A stretch of DNA of 6,102 nt from Rhodothermia bacterium (lineage in GTDB: Bacteria; Bacteroidota; Rhodothermia; Balneolales; Natronogracilivirgulaceae): NCBI GenBank assembly GCA_007122185.1, contig SKUI01000177.1:1-6102 (forward strand), in the 5' to 3' direction. How positions within the stretch are numbered: the first letter of the stretch is position 1; each line of letters opens with the position of its first letter. The notes beneath the pieces were generated by a model, which saw only the letters and a list, made by a program, of their open reading frames with translations, ran no database searches and had not been told where the DNA came from. Positions 1 through 6,102 of this stretch are shown in pieces. A program made the position numbers and the translations under genes.

Positions 1-869
1 TTCCTGTTGAATGCCCTTTTCGCGAAACCGCCCGATTTGTTCTTGATGGCCTCAAGGGCTTCCACCGACCGCGGAATTTTGTCCGGCGACGCAAACCACT
101 CCGGATGGGAGGCAAAGACATCCAGCAGCTCGCGCAGCAGCGCATCCCGCTCCTCCCGCCAGCGCTTCGAGACCTCGCCGATCCAGCCGGGATACTCTGC
201 GGGCGACAGCAGCGCCAGTTCTTCCAGCGCCTTGTCATCCACCCCCGACAACTCATTCATGAACTTCTCAAAATCGGAAACGGAGAGCCGGGTAAGCTGA
301 CGCTGCAGCGCTTCGTGATCCTTGTACTTGCTGTAAAACCGCTTGCGCCACTCCATCATCCAGAGCACCTCATCATAATCGCTCAGCAGTTCCAGCGCCC
401 CGTCAACGTTGCGCTCATGATCCGGACGGCCGAACGCGTGCGGTGCATCCGGCACCGATATTTCGGTGACCTCATCCGGAAAATATTGCAGGATACGGTT
501 ACAGAAGGAGTGAAATGTCGAAATATAGTTGTGCGAGAAGCGCTGGCGGGTGGCCTGCAGGTGCTTCGAGGCACCGATATTCCGGTTGATGGCGGCATAA
601 ATGCGCGAGCGCATTTCCGCGGCGGCAAAGTCGGTGAAGGTGAGGGCGAGCATGCGCTCCAGCGACACCCGGTTTTCAATGAGCTGGTGGATGACACGCT
701 CGGTGAGGTTGTGGGTCTTGCCCGTGCCGGCGCCGGCTTCCAGGATGAGGTATCCCTTGTGGCGGCGAATCCGGTCGGTGATCGCGTCCGGCGTCTGTTC
801 CATATCGTAGCTTGCAAAATCGTTACCTGCAGCATTGTTACGTGCAGCATTGTCGCGTTCATCCGCCAT
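1..869 (-). CDS. addA: AddA/UvrD-like ATP-dependent helicase subunit, N-terminal part
   Basis: This is the N-terminal part (289 residues visible) of a superfamily 1 DNA helicase; the C-terminus lies beyond the left edge. Visible motifs are the Walker A P-loop AGAGTGKT (residues 45-52), motif Ia with LTFTDFAAAEMRSRI (about 76-90) and motif Ib with STFHSFCNRIL (117-127). This order is typical of UvrD/RecB/AddA proteins. In AddAB the AddA subunit unwinds broken DNA ends 3' to 5' and usually has its own C-terminal nuclease; that part cannot be seen here. I chose the ATG at 869 because a GGAGG lies 6 nt upstream and because it overlaps the end of the addB-like gene by 11 nt, which suggests translational coupling. 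An alternative ATG at 803 (residue 23) would remove an Asn/Ala-rich repetitive N-terminus. The helicase family is certain. The AddA name rests on the AddB-like neighbour and could also be worded as a UvrD/RecB-family helicase. Confidence 0.9.
   Translation of the reverse strand, partial: MADERDNAARNNAAGNDFASYDMEQTPDAITDRIRRHKGYLILEAGAGTGKTHNLTERVIHQLIENRVSLERMLALTFTDFAAAEMRSRIYAAINRNIGASKHLQATRQRFSHNYISTFHSFCNRILQYFPDEVTEISVPDAPHAFGRPDHERNVDGALELLSDYDEVLWMMEWRKRFYSKYKDHEALQRQLTRLSVSDFEKFMNELSGVDDKALEELALLSPAEYPGWIGEVSKRWREERDALLRELLDVFASHPEWFASPDKIPRSVEALEAIKNKSGGFAKRAFNR
822..851 (-). repeat. 15-bp tandem repeat in the 5' end of addA
   Basis: Two adjacent 15-bp units (822-836 and 837-851) differ at one position; in the minus strand each reads AATGCTGCASGTAAC. 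They encode NAARN-NAAGN. A third, strongly diverged unit may follow (DFASY, to about 807). The repeat lies between the preferred start and the first conserved residues, so its length could vary without touching the helicase core. Confidence 0.75.
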
Positions 870-3800
870 CCGCATCCTCCCAGAACGGTTCGAACAGGTA
901 GTACCGGTCCAGTTCAAATTTCAGTTTCTTTTTGCGTCGCCGGGACACCTCGCGGTTCCTGCGCTGCTGCTGGATCCGGACATCGTAGCGGTTGATATGC
1001 TTGAAATCCGACCAGGCGGGATCGCCGGTGAGACTGACGTGGAACCGTCCCGAACGGATCGCCTCCACAATCCAGGATATCCGCAGCTGCTCAATGGCCT
1101 GCATGAACGCGTCCATCTCCACCTCCGGCTTGAATTTATGCATGGTCTTTTTCCTGCCGGACCCGTCCTTCTTCATGGAATGCGCTTCATCGATCAGCTC
1201 CGCCGAACCTAGCGCATAATCGCACTTTACGTCTTTCTTCTTCCCGTTGATCGGCAGGGTGTAATATCCCGCCACGAACTGCGCCAATCCCCTTTGACGC
1301 AGGAACATGGCATAGACCGGAAGCTGGAACCCTTTGCCTTCAATGATGCTGTTGTAGGACCGGGTCCCGGATTTGCCCGATTTGTAGTCGAAGATCAGCG
1401 CCCGCTGCCCGTCGGCGGTCACATCGATCCGGTCGATCATGCCCCGGAAAAATACCGGCACACCCGCCATTTCCTTCTCGAAACTCCACTTATGCTCCAT
1501 CCGGAACCCTGACTCCGGATAGAAGACAGCGGGACGCGCATCTTCTACATCCGTCAGGTAATTCTCGCGTCCCGCGGCCTCCCGCTCCAGGAACCACCGC
1601 GTCACCCGTTCCAGGTTTTTCTCCAGTATCCCCGGAAACGGACTTTGCGGATTGCCGAGCTGATGGCGATACGCCTCGGTCAGCCGCCGCCGTATGCGAC
1701 CCATCCGCTCCGTCGCCGCATCGGGTTCCTCCTGAGGCCAGACCGGCGGCCCCTCATCCGGTGTCTCCGAATAGAACTCCTCCAGGATCTGGTGCAGCAG
1801 GCTGCCCTTGATATTTGACTCGGCGTCGTCCTGGTACTCATGCAACGGCTTCAACCGGAGCACGTATTTGAAAAAGTACTCGTGCGGCGAGCCGGCATAC
1901 GTATCCAGCCGGCTTATGCTCATGCGCATCACTCCTTCGTCAAGCTGCTTTCCGAGCCATTGCGATGTGATTTCCGGGTCGATCACCCCGTCGTAGCGCC
2001 CCATTTCATGCGGATTTTGACGCGCTTTCTGCACCGCCGCCGCAAGCTGCCATGCATATCTGTCAGGCTGTTTTCCTGTTATGGAAGCAGGGTTTTTCTG
2101 GTGGATGCGGTCCCAGGCGGCACGTTTTCCGGAAGACTTGAATGACGCACCATACTCGCTTTTCGACTGCGTCATTTTACCGTCAACTATGCGGCCTTCG
2201 GCATCGATAATGTGTGCCGGACTGTCCTGCTGCGTAAAGGTGGCCACAAGCCGGCCAGCTTCAAACTCGCTCATCAGCCATTTTTGCGAGGTTATTGGCC
2301 AGGGACGAAAATCCTCTTCTTGCCGGCTGTCAAGCAGCTCCAGCCAGAGCGGTGACGGCATAACGGATTTCTGCGCGACAAGTGAGGGCCTGCTCAGATA
2401 ACGCGGTTTGTCTGATGAAAGCAGCCGCTGGAACTGCATGCGCGCTTCCAGATATCCTTCCGATCCATCCTTTTTTGTGAGCAATTTCAGTGTTTTCTCG
2501 TAACGGAATTGCAGAAAATCGGGTTTCTCCGGGCGGGGGAACCCTTCCTCGTGAAGGCCCAGTACAAATACGGTCTTGTCATGCACCTCCGGCAGTTGAC
2601 GGATTTCGGTTAGCAAAATGCCGCCGGGACATTCCTGCGGACGCTCCCTCGTCTCTTTCAGTCGCAGCTCCAGCACCCTGAAAAATTCGCGCCTTGGCAT
2701 CAGGCGGCCAAGGCCCAATCGCGCTTCTGCCTGTCTGAGCTTCTCCAGGATAATCTCCAGCAGCTCCTTTGCCTCGTTGGCTTCCCGGCTCATCAAATCC
2801 CCCTGAAGACGCAGCAACGTCCGGGTCCATTCCACCCACGCTGACAGCGTCTGCCGCTCCGGTGTGTCGTAGAAGCGACGAAGCGCATCCAGATGATCCA
2901 GCACGGAAGAGTAAAACTCCCGGTTGCGTCGTTCCTGGTTCCGCCGTTGTTCCTCCCTCTCTTCGTCGTCCTCAAAATGGATATGATCCAGCAACCAGTC
3001 AAACACCCGGTCCATGCCCGAGGCCGCCTCGTCCAGCGTCCGGAAGTTGTACTCCCGGCAGAACTCGGAAAAATGCCGGATGTTGGGCGCCTTGTTTTCG
3101 TCGTGATCCTGCAGGTCGGGCAGCACCAGGCGGTTGTCGGCGAACACGCGGGCGACATCATCAATGGGGAATTCGTTGTCACCGAGCTTGAAATAGGTCA
3201 GCAGGCGCCGGATGAACGGGTTGCTGATGAGCGCAGGCCCACGGCTGGTGTACAGCGGGACTCCAAACCTTCCGGCAACGGACGCGACCATCGGCTCGTA
3301 AAGCGACAGGTCGCCGGTCAATATCACCACGTCCTCATAACTCCTGATGGCCGCTTTCTGTTTATGATTCTCACTGCTCTCAGACATCATCGACAAAATC
3401 TGACGCACGGCCTGCTCCAGCTCTTCCCTTGGATGATGGAAGGTATCCACGCGGATAATATCGCCAGAAAGCCCTGCGCCTGGAGGTCTGGCCTCAGCAG
3501 GCCCAGCAGCTGGAAGTCCCGCGTCAGGAGACCCAGTGCCGGCAAGGCCGGCGGCCGGATCATCTACAAAACGAATGGAGACAAGTTCCGCCGCCTTGAT
3601 AAGTTCTAATGCATGCCTGCGGACCGGGTCGATCTCATCGGTGAGATACAGTACAATTTTTTTATGACGCACCACAGACTCATTGCAGTGTGTCATCTTT
3701 CCGGGTAGCTGCTCACGGTCCACCCACTTCTTCCTGTCCATCCGGAGCTCATATTCCTGCAGCAACCCGGCCAGCACATTGGCGTCGCGTGTCATCCCGG

Positions 3801-4218
3801 ATCCTGAAGTCCGCTCTTTTTCCAGGAGCATGCCGGGACGCAGATGCTCCCGGTACAGGTCGGCAATGATGTTGGATATGGCCGTAACGGAGGTCATACC
3901 GGCAAAACGGCGATACTCGGGGTTCCCGTGACTGGAGAGCCACTGTTCCAGCCAGAGCGTGCGTTCTTCGGGCGACGGTACCAGTACGGGCAGGTCCTCA
4001 TCCGCCAGGCTGTGCATGGCCAGCTCCTCGACAAAGGAAGTGATCGTACGGATGTCAGGGGCGAAATCACCGCTATCCCGCTGCCATTTTTTGCGCACCT
4101 CGCGCTCCATCAACAGGTTGCTCACCAGGACGAGCGTATCCGGGCTTCGGCCCTCCTCCAGCAGAATCTGCCAGAGTTGCGCCGGATCCTGACTGGCATG
4201 TTCACGGGTCCACTTCAT
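859..4218 (-). CDS. addB: AddB-like PD-(D/E)XK nuclease / inactivated helicase subunit
   Basis: From the ATG at 4218 this protein has 1119 residues, a typical AddB size. Its likely role is the second subunit of an AddAB-type helicase-nuclease that resects double-strand breaks for RecA. The N-terminal half resembles a helicase fold but has no Walker A P-loop. A motif around 530-567 (TEIRQLPE...VFVLGLHEEGFP) matches the AddB/RecC helicase-like core. The C-terminal nuclease domain shows GSLLHQILEEF (His 809), GMIDRID (Asp 929), FDYKSG (Asp 944, Lys 946) and QLPVYA (Gln 965, Tyr 969), so the RecB-family active site looks intact. The Fe-S cysteines of AddB appear absent: Ser 777, Pro 1067, Ser 1070 and Asn 1076 occupy the expected places. 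An Ala/Gly/Pro-rich linker lies at about 221-252. The start is uncertain: an in-frame GTG at 4293 would add 25 residues, mostly an NVSNNT repeat. The ATG is preferred because it overlaps the stop of a mini-ORF. The gene runs directly into the addA-like gene. Confidence 0.88.
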   Translation of the reverse strand: MKWTREHASQDPAQLWQILLEEGRSPDTLVLVSNLLMEREVRKKWQRDSGDFAPDIRTITSFVEELAMHSLADEDLPVLVPSPEERTLWLEQWLSSHGNPEYRRFAGMTSVTAISNIIADLYREHLRPGMLLEKERTSGSGMTRDANVLAGLLQEYELRMDRKKWVDREQLPGKMTHCNESVVRHKKIVLYLTDEIDPVRRHALELIKAAELVSIRFVDDPAAGLAGTGSPDAGLPAAGPAEARPPGAGLSGDIIRVDTFHHPREELEQAVRQILSMMSESSENHKQKAAIRSYEDVVILTGDLSLYEPMVASVAGRFGVPLYTSRGPALISNPFIRRLLTYFKLGDNEFPIDDVARVFADNRLVLPDLQDHDENKAPNIRHFSEFCREYNFRTLDEAASGMDRVFDWLLDHIHFEDDEEREEQRRNQERRNREFYSSVLDHLDALRRFYDTPERQTLSAWVEWTRTLLRLQGDLMSREANEAKELLEIILEKLRQAEARLGLGRLMPRREFFRVLELRLKETRERPQECPGGILLTEIRQLPEVHDKTVFVLGLHEEGFPRPEKPDFLQFRYEKTLKLLTKKDGSEGYLEARMQFQRLLSSDKPRYLSRPSLVAQKSVMPSPLWLELLDSRQEEDFRPWPITSQKWLMSEFEAGRLVATFTQQDSPAHIIDAEGRIVDGKMTQSKSEYGASFKSSGKRAAWDRIHQKNPASITGKQPDRYAWQLAAAVQKARQNPHEMGRYDGVIDPEITSQWLGKQLDEGVMRMSISRLDTYAGSPHEYFFKYVLRLKPLHEYQDDAESNIKGSLLHQILEEFYSETPDEGPPVWPQEEPDAATERMGRIRRRLTEAYRHQLGNPQSPFPGILEKNLERVTRWFLEREAAGRENYLTDVEDARPAVFYPESGFRMEHKWSFEKEMAGVPVFFRGMIDRIDVTADGQRALIFDYKSGKSGTRSYNSIIEGKGFQLPVYAMFLRQRGLAQFVAGYYTLPINGKKKDVKCDYALGSAELIDEAHSMKKDGSGRKKTMHKFKPEVEMDAFMQAIEQLRISWIVEAIRSGRFHVSLTGDPAWSDFKHINRYDVRIQQQRRNREVSRRRKKKLKFELDRYYLFEPFWEDADGG
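876..880 (-). promoter_or_regulatory. Ribosome binding site of the addA-like gene
   Basis: GGAGG (minus strand) lies inside the last codons of the addB-like gene, 6 nt before the ATG at 869. It decides the start of the helicase gene. Another in-frame ATG at 875 directly abuts the GGAGG and is too close to be used well. Confidence 0.6.
3476..3535 (-). repeat. Degenerate 30-bp tandem repeat in the addB linker
   Basis: Two adjacent 30-bp units (3476-3505 and 3506-3535) match at 22 of 30 positions. They encode part of an Ala/Gly/Pro-rich stretch (about residues 221-252 from the ATG at 4218) that interrupts otherwise ordinary sequence between a predicted beta strand (LVSIRFV) and IIRVDTFHHPREELEQAV. 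It is probably a flexible linker that grew by duplication. Confidence 0.5.
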
Positions 4219-4277
4219 GACGATGATGACGCTGCTGACATTGGTATTGTTGCTGACATTGGTATTGTTGCTGACAT
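4215..4277 (-). CDS. Possible 20-residue leader peptide upstream of addB
   Basis: An ATG at 4277 opens a 20-codon frame made of the repeat MSATIP-MSATIP followed by MSAASSSS. It ends with TGA inside ATGA, so its stop overlaps the preferred addB start codon. A GGGAG at 4287-4291 sits 9 nt upstream, while the addB ATG at 4218 has no visible ribosome binding site of its own. This fits a translated leader that feeds ribosomes into addB. The same frame can be extended to an ATG at 4316 (33 residues) without a clear ribosome binding site. The alternative is that this DNA is simply the N-terminus of addB read from the GTG at 4293. No homology is recognised. Confidence 0.3.
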   Translation of the reverse strand: MSATIPMSATIPMSAASSSS

Positions 4278-4280
4278 TGG
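4234..4280 (-). repeat. 18-bp tandem repeat at the 5' end of addB
   Basis: Two perfect 18-bp units, GCTGACATTGGTATTGTT on the plus strand (4234-4251 and 4252-4269), are followed by a partial third copy (4270-4280). Read on the minus strand they give NVSNNT in the frame of addB and MSATIP in the leader frame. The unit is a multiple of three, so copy-number change would not shift either frame, but it would change the distance between the upstream start sites and the conserved start. Confidence 0.85.
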
Positions 4281-4319
4281 GAACGGCTCCCACAGATTAC
4301 CAAAAACAACATCCATTTG

Positions 4320-4351
4320 AAAAGAAAAAAAGACCTGACAGCCCGGGTCAG
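4320..4351 (-). terminator. Weak terminator-like hairpin with T-tract upstream of addB
   Basis: On the minus strand CTGAC (4351-4347) pairs with GTCAG (4339-4335) around a 7-nt loop. Three bases later follows a T-rich tract of seven T, one C and four more T. An alternative pairing is GACC with GGTC (4349-4346 with 4335-4332). The stem has only about 5 bp. No minus-strand gene lies to the right in view that needs a terminator, so if active it would act inside the addB leader, as in attenuation. Confidence 0.35.
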
Positions 4352-4359
4352 CACAGCAG

Positions 4360-4385
4360 TACGACATTAAGCGTCGTAATACGAC
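4360..4385. promoter_or_regulatory. Three alternating TACGAC/GTCGTA half-sites (candidate operator)
   Basis: TACGAC (4360-4365), GTCGTA (4373-4378) and TACGAC (4380-4385) alternate in orientation. The last two form a perfect 13-bp palindrome with one central A; the first two form an inverted repeat with a 7-nt spacer. They sit in the middle of the space between two divergent gene groups, where a shared regulator could act. As RNA from either strand the middle element could pair with only one neighbour at a time. The regulator is unknown, and I could not place convincing -35/-10 boxes. Confidence 0.45.
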
Positions 4386-4453
4386 CGTAGTCCATGAGGC
4401 AATATTTTCTTATGTTCAGGAACCAACACATCCCTTCACCAACGGAAAAAACC

Positions 4454-4699
4454 ATGTCACTTCTCTGGTTTCTCATCATCGGTATGATCGCAGGCTGGCT
4501 GGCCGGACTCATCATGCGCGGGAAAGGCTTTGGCCTGCTGGGCAACATGATCGTCGGCGTTTTGGGAGCGATGGTCGGCGGTTACATGTTCTCGTTTCTG
4601 AACATATCCACCGGTCACGGACTCGTCGGTTCGCTGTTCACGGCACTCGTGGGCGCCGTGGTGTTCCTGTTCCTGGTCCGATTGATAAAAAACCTGTGA
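4454..4699 (+). CDS. GlsB/YeaQ/YmgE family small membrane protein
   Basis: The predicted protein has 81 residues, matching the usual 80-85 of this family, and consists almost wholly of three hydrophobic helices (about 2-20, 27-48 and 57-78). The conserved pattern MSLLWFLIIGMIAGWLAG, then a short basic turn (MRGKGFG), then glycine-rich helix LGNMIVGVLGAMVGG is characteristic. These proteins sit in the inner membrane and are often induced by stress; the biochemical role is not known. Upstream ATG codons at 4394 and 4412 would add up to 20 polar residues not seen in the family, so I chose the ATG at 4454, although its ribosome binding site (an A-rich ACGGA stretch) is weak. The gene ends 7 nt before the polymerase X gene, which suggests co-transcription. 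Confidence 0.88.
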   Translation: MSLLWFLIIGMIAGWLAGLIMRGKGFGLLGNMIVGVLGAMVGGYMFSFLNISTGHGLVGSLFTALVGAVVFLFLVRLIKNL

Positions 4700-4701
4700 G
4701 G
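4698..4701 (+). promoter_or_regulatory. Ribosome binding site of polX
   Basis: GAGG overlaps the stop codon of the GlsB-type gene and lies 5 nt before the ATG at 4707. It supports that start and coupled translation of the two genes. Confidence 0.55.
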
Positions 4702-4706
4702 CCTGC

Positions 4707-6102
4707 ATGCCCAAACCCGTTCAAAAAGATGAGATTGTAAACCTGCTGGAAGAGATCGGCACGCTGATGCGGCTGGCCGGCGAAAATGACTTCCGCGCCA
4801 TGGCGTTCGACAGGGCTGCCAGAACCATCGAAAGTTTGGATGATGACATTAATAAATATATTGAAGAGCAGACACTTACGGATCTTAAAGGAATAGGAAA
4901 GTCGATTGCTTCCGATGTCTATGCCTATGCCGAAACCGGCAGTGTCGAGGTGCTTGAAAAACTGCGGAAGCAGGTGCCGGACGGCCTCATCGCCTGGCTG
5001 GGCATATCCGGCATGGGTCCCAAAAAAATCTACAAGATCCACAAGGAACTGGACATCACCGAAATTGCGGAGCTGAAGGAGAAGTGCCGGGACGGTTCTG
5101 TGGCCGCGCTTCCGGGCATGGGTGAGAAAACGGCGGAAAAGATCCTCAAATCCATTGCCTGGATGGAGGAATTTTCCGAGCGTTGCCGGATCGACGAAGC
5201 TACGGAGGTGGCAGAAGTGTTCTTTGAGAAAATGAAGGATGCGGATGGCGTCAGGGAAATTTCGGTGGCCGGCTCGCTTCGACGCGCCTCGGAGACCATT
5301 GGCGACATCGACCTCCTGATTGCGGCGGATGAGAAGGACGCGTTATCGCTGATGGATCGGTTCACGAATCTCGAAGGGGTGATGGAGGTGCTCGGGCAGG
5401 GCGAGACCAAGAGCTCCGTTCGGTCGAAGGAAGGCCGCCAGGTGGATCTGCGCATCGTCAGCCCGGATCACTATCCCGCCGCTCTGATGTACTTCACAGG
5501 CAGCAAGGAGCACAATGTGGCCCTGCGCCAGCGGTCCCGCGACAAGAAACTCCAACTCAACGAATACGGCCTTTTCCACCTGGGCAAGGACAAACAGGCC
5601 GATTTTGACCGGCCGCTGAAGGCGAAATCAGAGACAGAGATCTACGGACATCTCGACCTGGGGTACATCCCGCCCGAACTGCGTGAGGATCACGGGGAGT
5701 TCGAACTGGCAAAGGCCGGCAAGGTCCCGGAACTCGTGGAACTGTCGGACCTGCGCGGGATCCTGCATGCGCACTCCACCTGGAGCGACGGCAAGCGGTC
5801 CATCCGCGATATGGCCGAAGCATGTATTGAGCGGGGATATGAGTATCTCGGTCTCACCGACCACTCGCGCACGGCGGCCTATGCCGGAGGACTCTCCATC
5901 GAACGGATCCGGCAGCAGTGGAAGGAGATAGACGCCCTCAACAAGGAATTTGCGGACGATGGCAAGAAGTTTGTCATCCTCAAAGGGATTGAATCCGATA
6001 TCCTGTCGGACGGCAAACTCGACTATCCCGACGACCTGCTCGCCGAATTCGACCTGGTGATCGGCAGCGTGCATTACGGGCTGGACTATCCCCCCGAAAA
6101 AA
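4707..6102 (+). CDS. polX: DNA polymerase/3'-5' exonuclease PolX (PHP domain), 3' partial
   Basis: This frame is open to the right edge (465 residues of an expected 570 or so). It encodes a family X DNA polymerase that fills short gaps in repair and whose PHP domain gives 3'-5' exonuclease activity. Visible parts in order are an N-terminal 8-kDa-like domain with helix-hairpin-helix LKGIGKSIA (about 60-68), a second and third HhH-like turn (SGMGPKK about 101-107, LPGMGEKT about 135-142), the nucleotidyl-transfer motif GSLRR (189-193) with GDID (Asp 200 and Asp 202), the third catalytic Asp 247 in QVDLRIV, and YFTGS (262-266). The PHP domain begins with HAHSTWSDG (His 354, His 356, Asp 361), TDHS (Asp 385, His 386), Glu 429 in KGIES and SVHYG (His 456). 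All active-site residues in view are kept, so both activities are likely. The last PHP metal ligands lie beyond the window. Confidence 0.95.
   Translation, partial: MPKPVQKDEIVNLLEEIGTLMRLAGENDFRAMAFDRAARTIESLDDDINKYIEEQTLTDLKGIGKSIASDVYAYAETGSVEVLEKLRKQVPDGLIAWLGISGMGPKKIYKIHKELDITEIAELKEKCRDGSVAALPGMGEKTAEKILKSIAWMEEFSERCRIDEATEVAEVFFEKMKDADGVREISVAGSLRRASETIGDIDLLIAADEKDALSLMDRFTNLEGVMEVLGQGETKSSVRSKEGRQVDLRIVSPDHYPAALMYFTGSKEHNVALRQRSRDKKLQLNEYGLFHLGKDKQADFDRPLKAKSETEIYGHLDLGYIPPELREDHGEFELAKAGKVPELVELSDLRGILHAHSTWSDGKRSIRDMAEACIERGYEYLGLTDHSRTAAYAGGLSIERIRQQWKEIDALNKEFADDGKKFVILKGIESDILSDGKLDYPDDLLAEFDLVIGSVHYGLDYPPEK

Larger units (their letters stand above)
4294..4453. other. Divergent intergenic control region
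   Basis: This stretch lies between the outermost possible addB start and the GlsB-type start. It must contain promoters for both directions. Visible elements are the terminator-like hairpin, the three half-sites and AT-rich patches near 4401-4415 (AATATTTTCTTATG). A minus-strand TTGCCT followed after 15 nt by TATTAC is a poor sigma-70-like match. Nothing here is recognisable as an RNA gene. Confidence 0.5.

Noticed and set aside
822..851. Short repeats considered as a CRISPR array or attachment site
   Set aside because: The units are directly adjacent with no spacers and lie in a coding frame.
383..862. Minus-strand frame of 159 codons overlapping addA
   Set aside because: It is an alternative frame of the helicase gene. 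Its Arg/Ser/Pro-rich translation is typical of an out-of-frame shadow.
105..995. Long plus-strand frame of 296 codons across the addA start
   Set aside because: It is antisense to the helicase, whose Walker A and motifs Ia/Ib are clear, and to the end of addB. Its translation resembles no known protein and it has no ribosome binding site.
2893..3609. Plus-strand frame of 238 codons inside addB
   Set aside because: It is antisense to the continuous AddB-like frame, in GC-rich DNA where shadow frames are common, and shows no recognisable domain.
4394..4453. Longer N-terminus for the GlsB-type protein from the ATG at 4394
   Set aside because: The added 20 residues are polar and not part of the family, while the ATG at 4454 gives the usual length and start sequence.
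4638..5042. Minus-strand frame of 134 codons over the polX start
   Set aside because: It is antisense to the N-terminal domain of PolX, which has clear HhH motifs; no independent support.

Overview
The window comes from a bacterial chromosome of moderately high GC with dense coding. It holds two divergent DNA-repair gene groups around a control region of about 160-235 bp. Nothing in it identifies the species. The gene set (AddAB-type nuclease-helicase, PHP-containing PolX, GlsB/YeaQ-type membrane protein) and the style of the AddB-like protein make me lean towards the Bacteroidota/Balneolota/Rhodothermota group, but this is a weak inference.

The left part (1 to about 4.2 kb) is on the minus strand and is read right to left. 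A very large AddB-like protein with a C-terminal RecB-family PD-(D/E)XK nuclease domain comes first. It is followed, with an 11-nt overlap, by the N-terminal part of an AddA/UvrD-type superfamily 1 helicase that runs off the left edge. The overlap and gene order indicate one operon encoding the two subunits of an end-processing recombination complex that resects double-strand breaks.

The middle (about 4.21-4.45 kb) is a divergent control region. It contains an 18-bp tandem repeat at the 5' end of addB, a mini-ORF that ends in an ATGA overlap with the preferred addB start, a weak terminator-like hairpin plus T-tract reading towards addB, and three alternating TACGAC/GTCGTA half-sites.

The right part (4.45 kb to the end) is on the plus strand. 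A small three-helix GlsB/YeaQ/YmgE-type membrane protein is followed after 7 nt by a family X DNA polymerase with a C-terminal PHP domain, cut by the right edge. The second gene probably works in base-excision or gap-filling repair.

The most notable points are these. The AddB-like protein keeps its nuclease active site, but all four cysteines expected to hold an AddB-type iron-sulfur cluster appear to be replaced. Short in-frame tandem repeats lie at the 5' ends of both addB and addA. The addB leader looks like a possible translational or transcriptional control device. I see no mobile element, CRISPR array, tRNA or rRNA.
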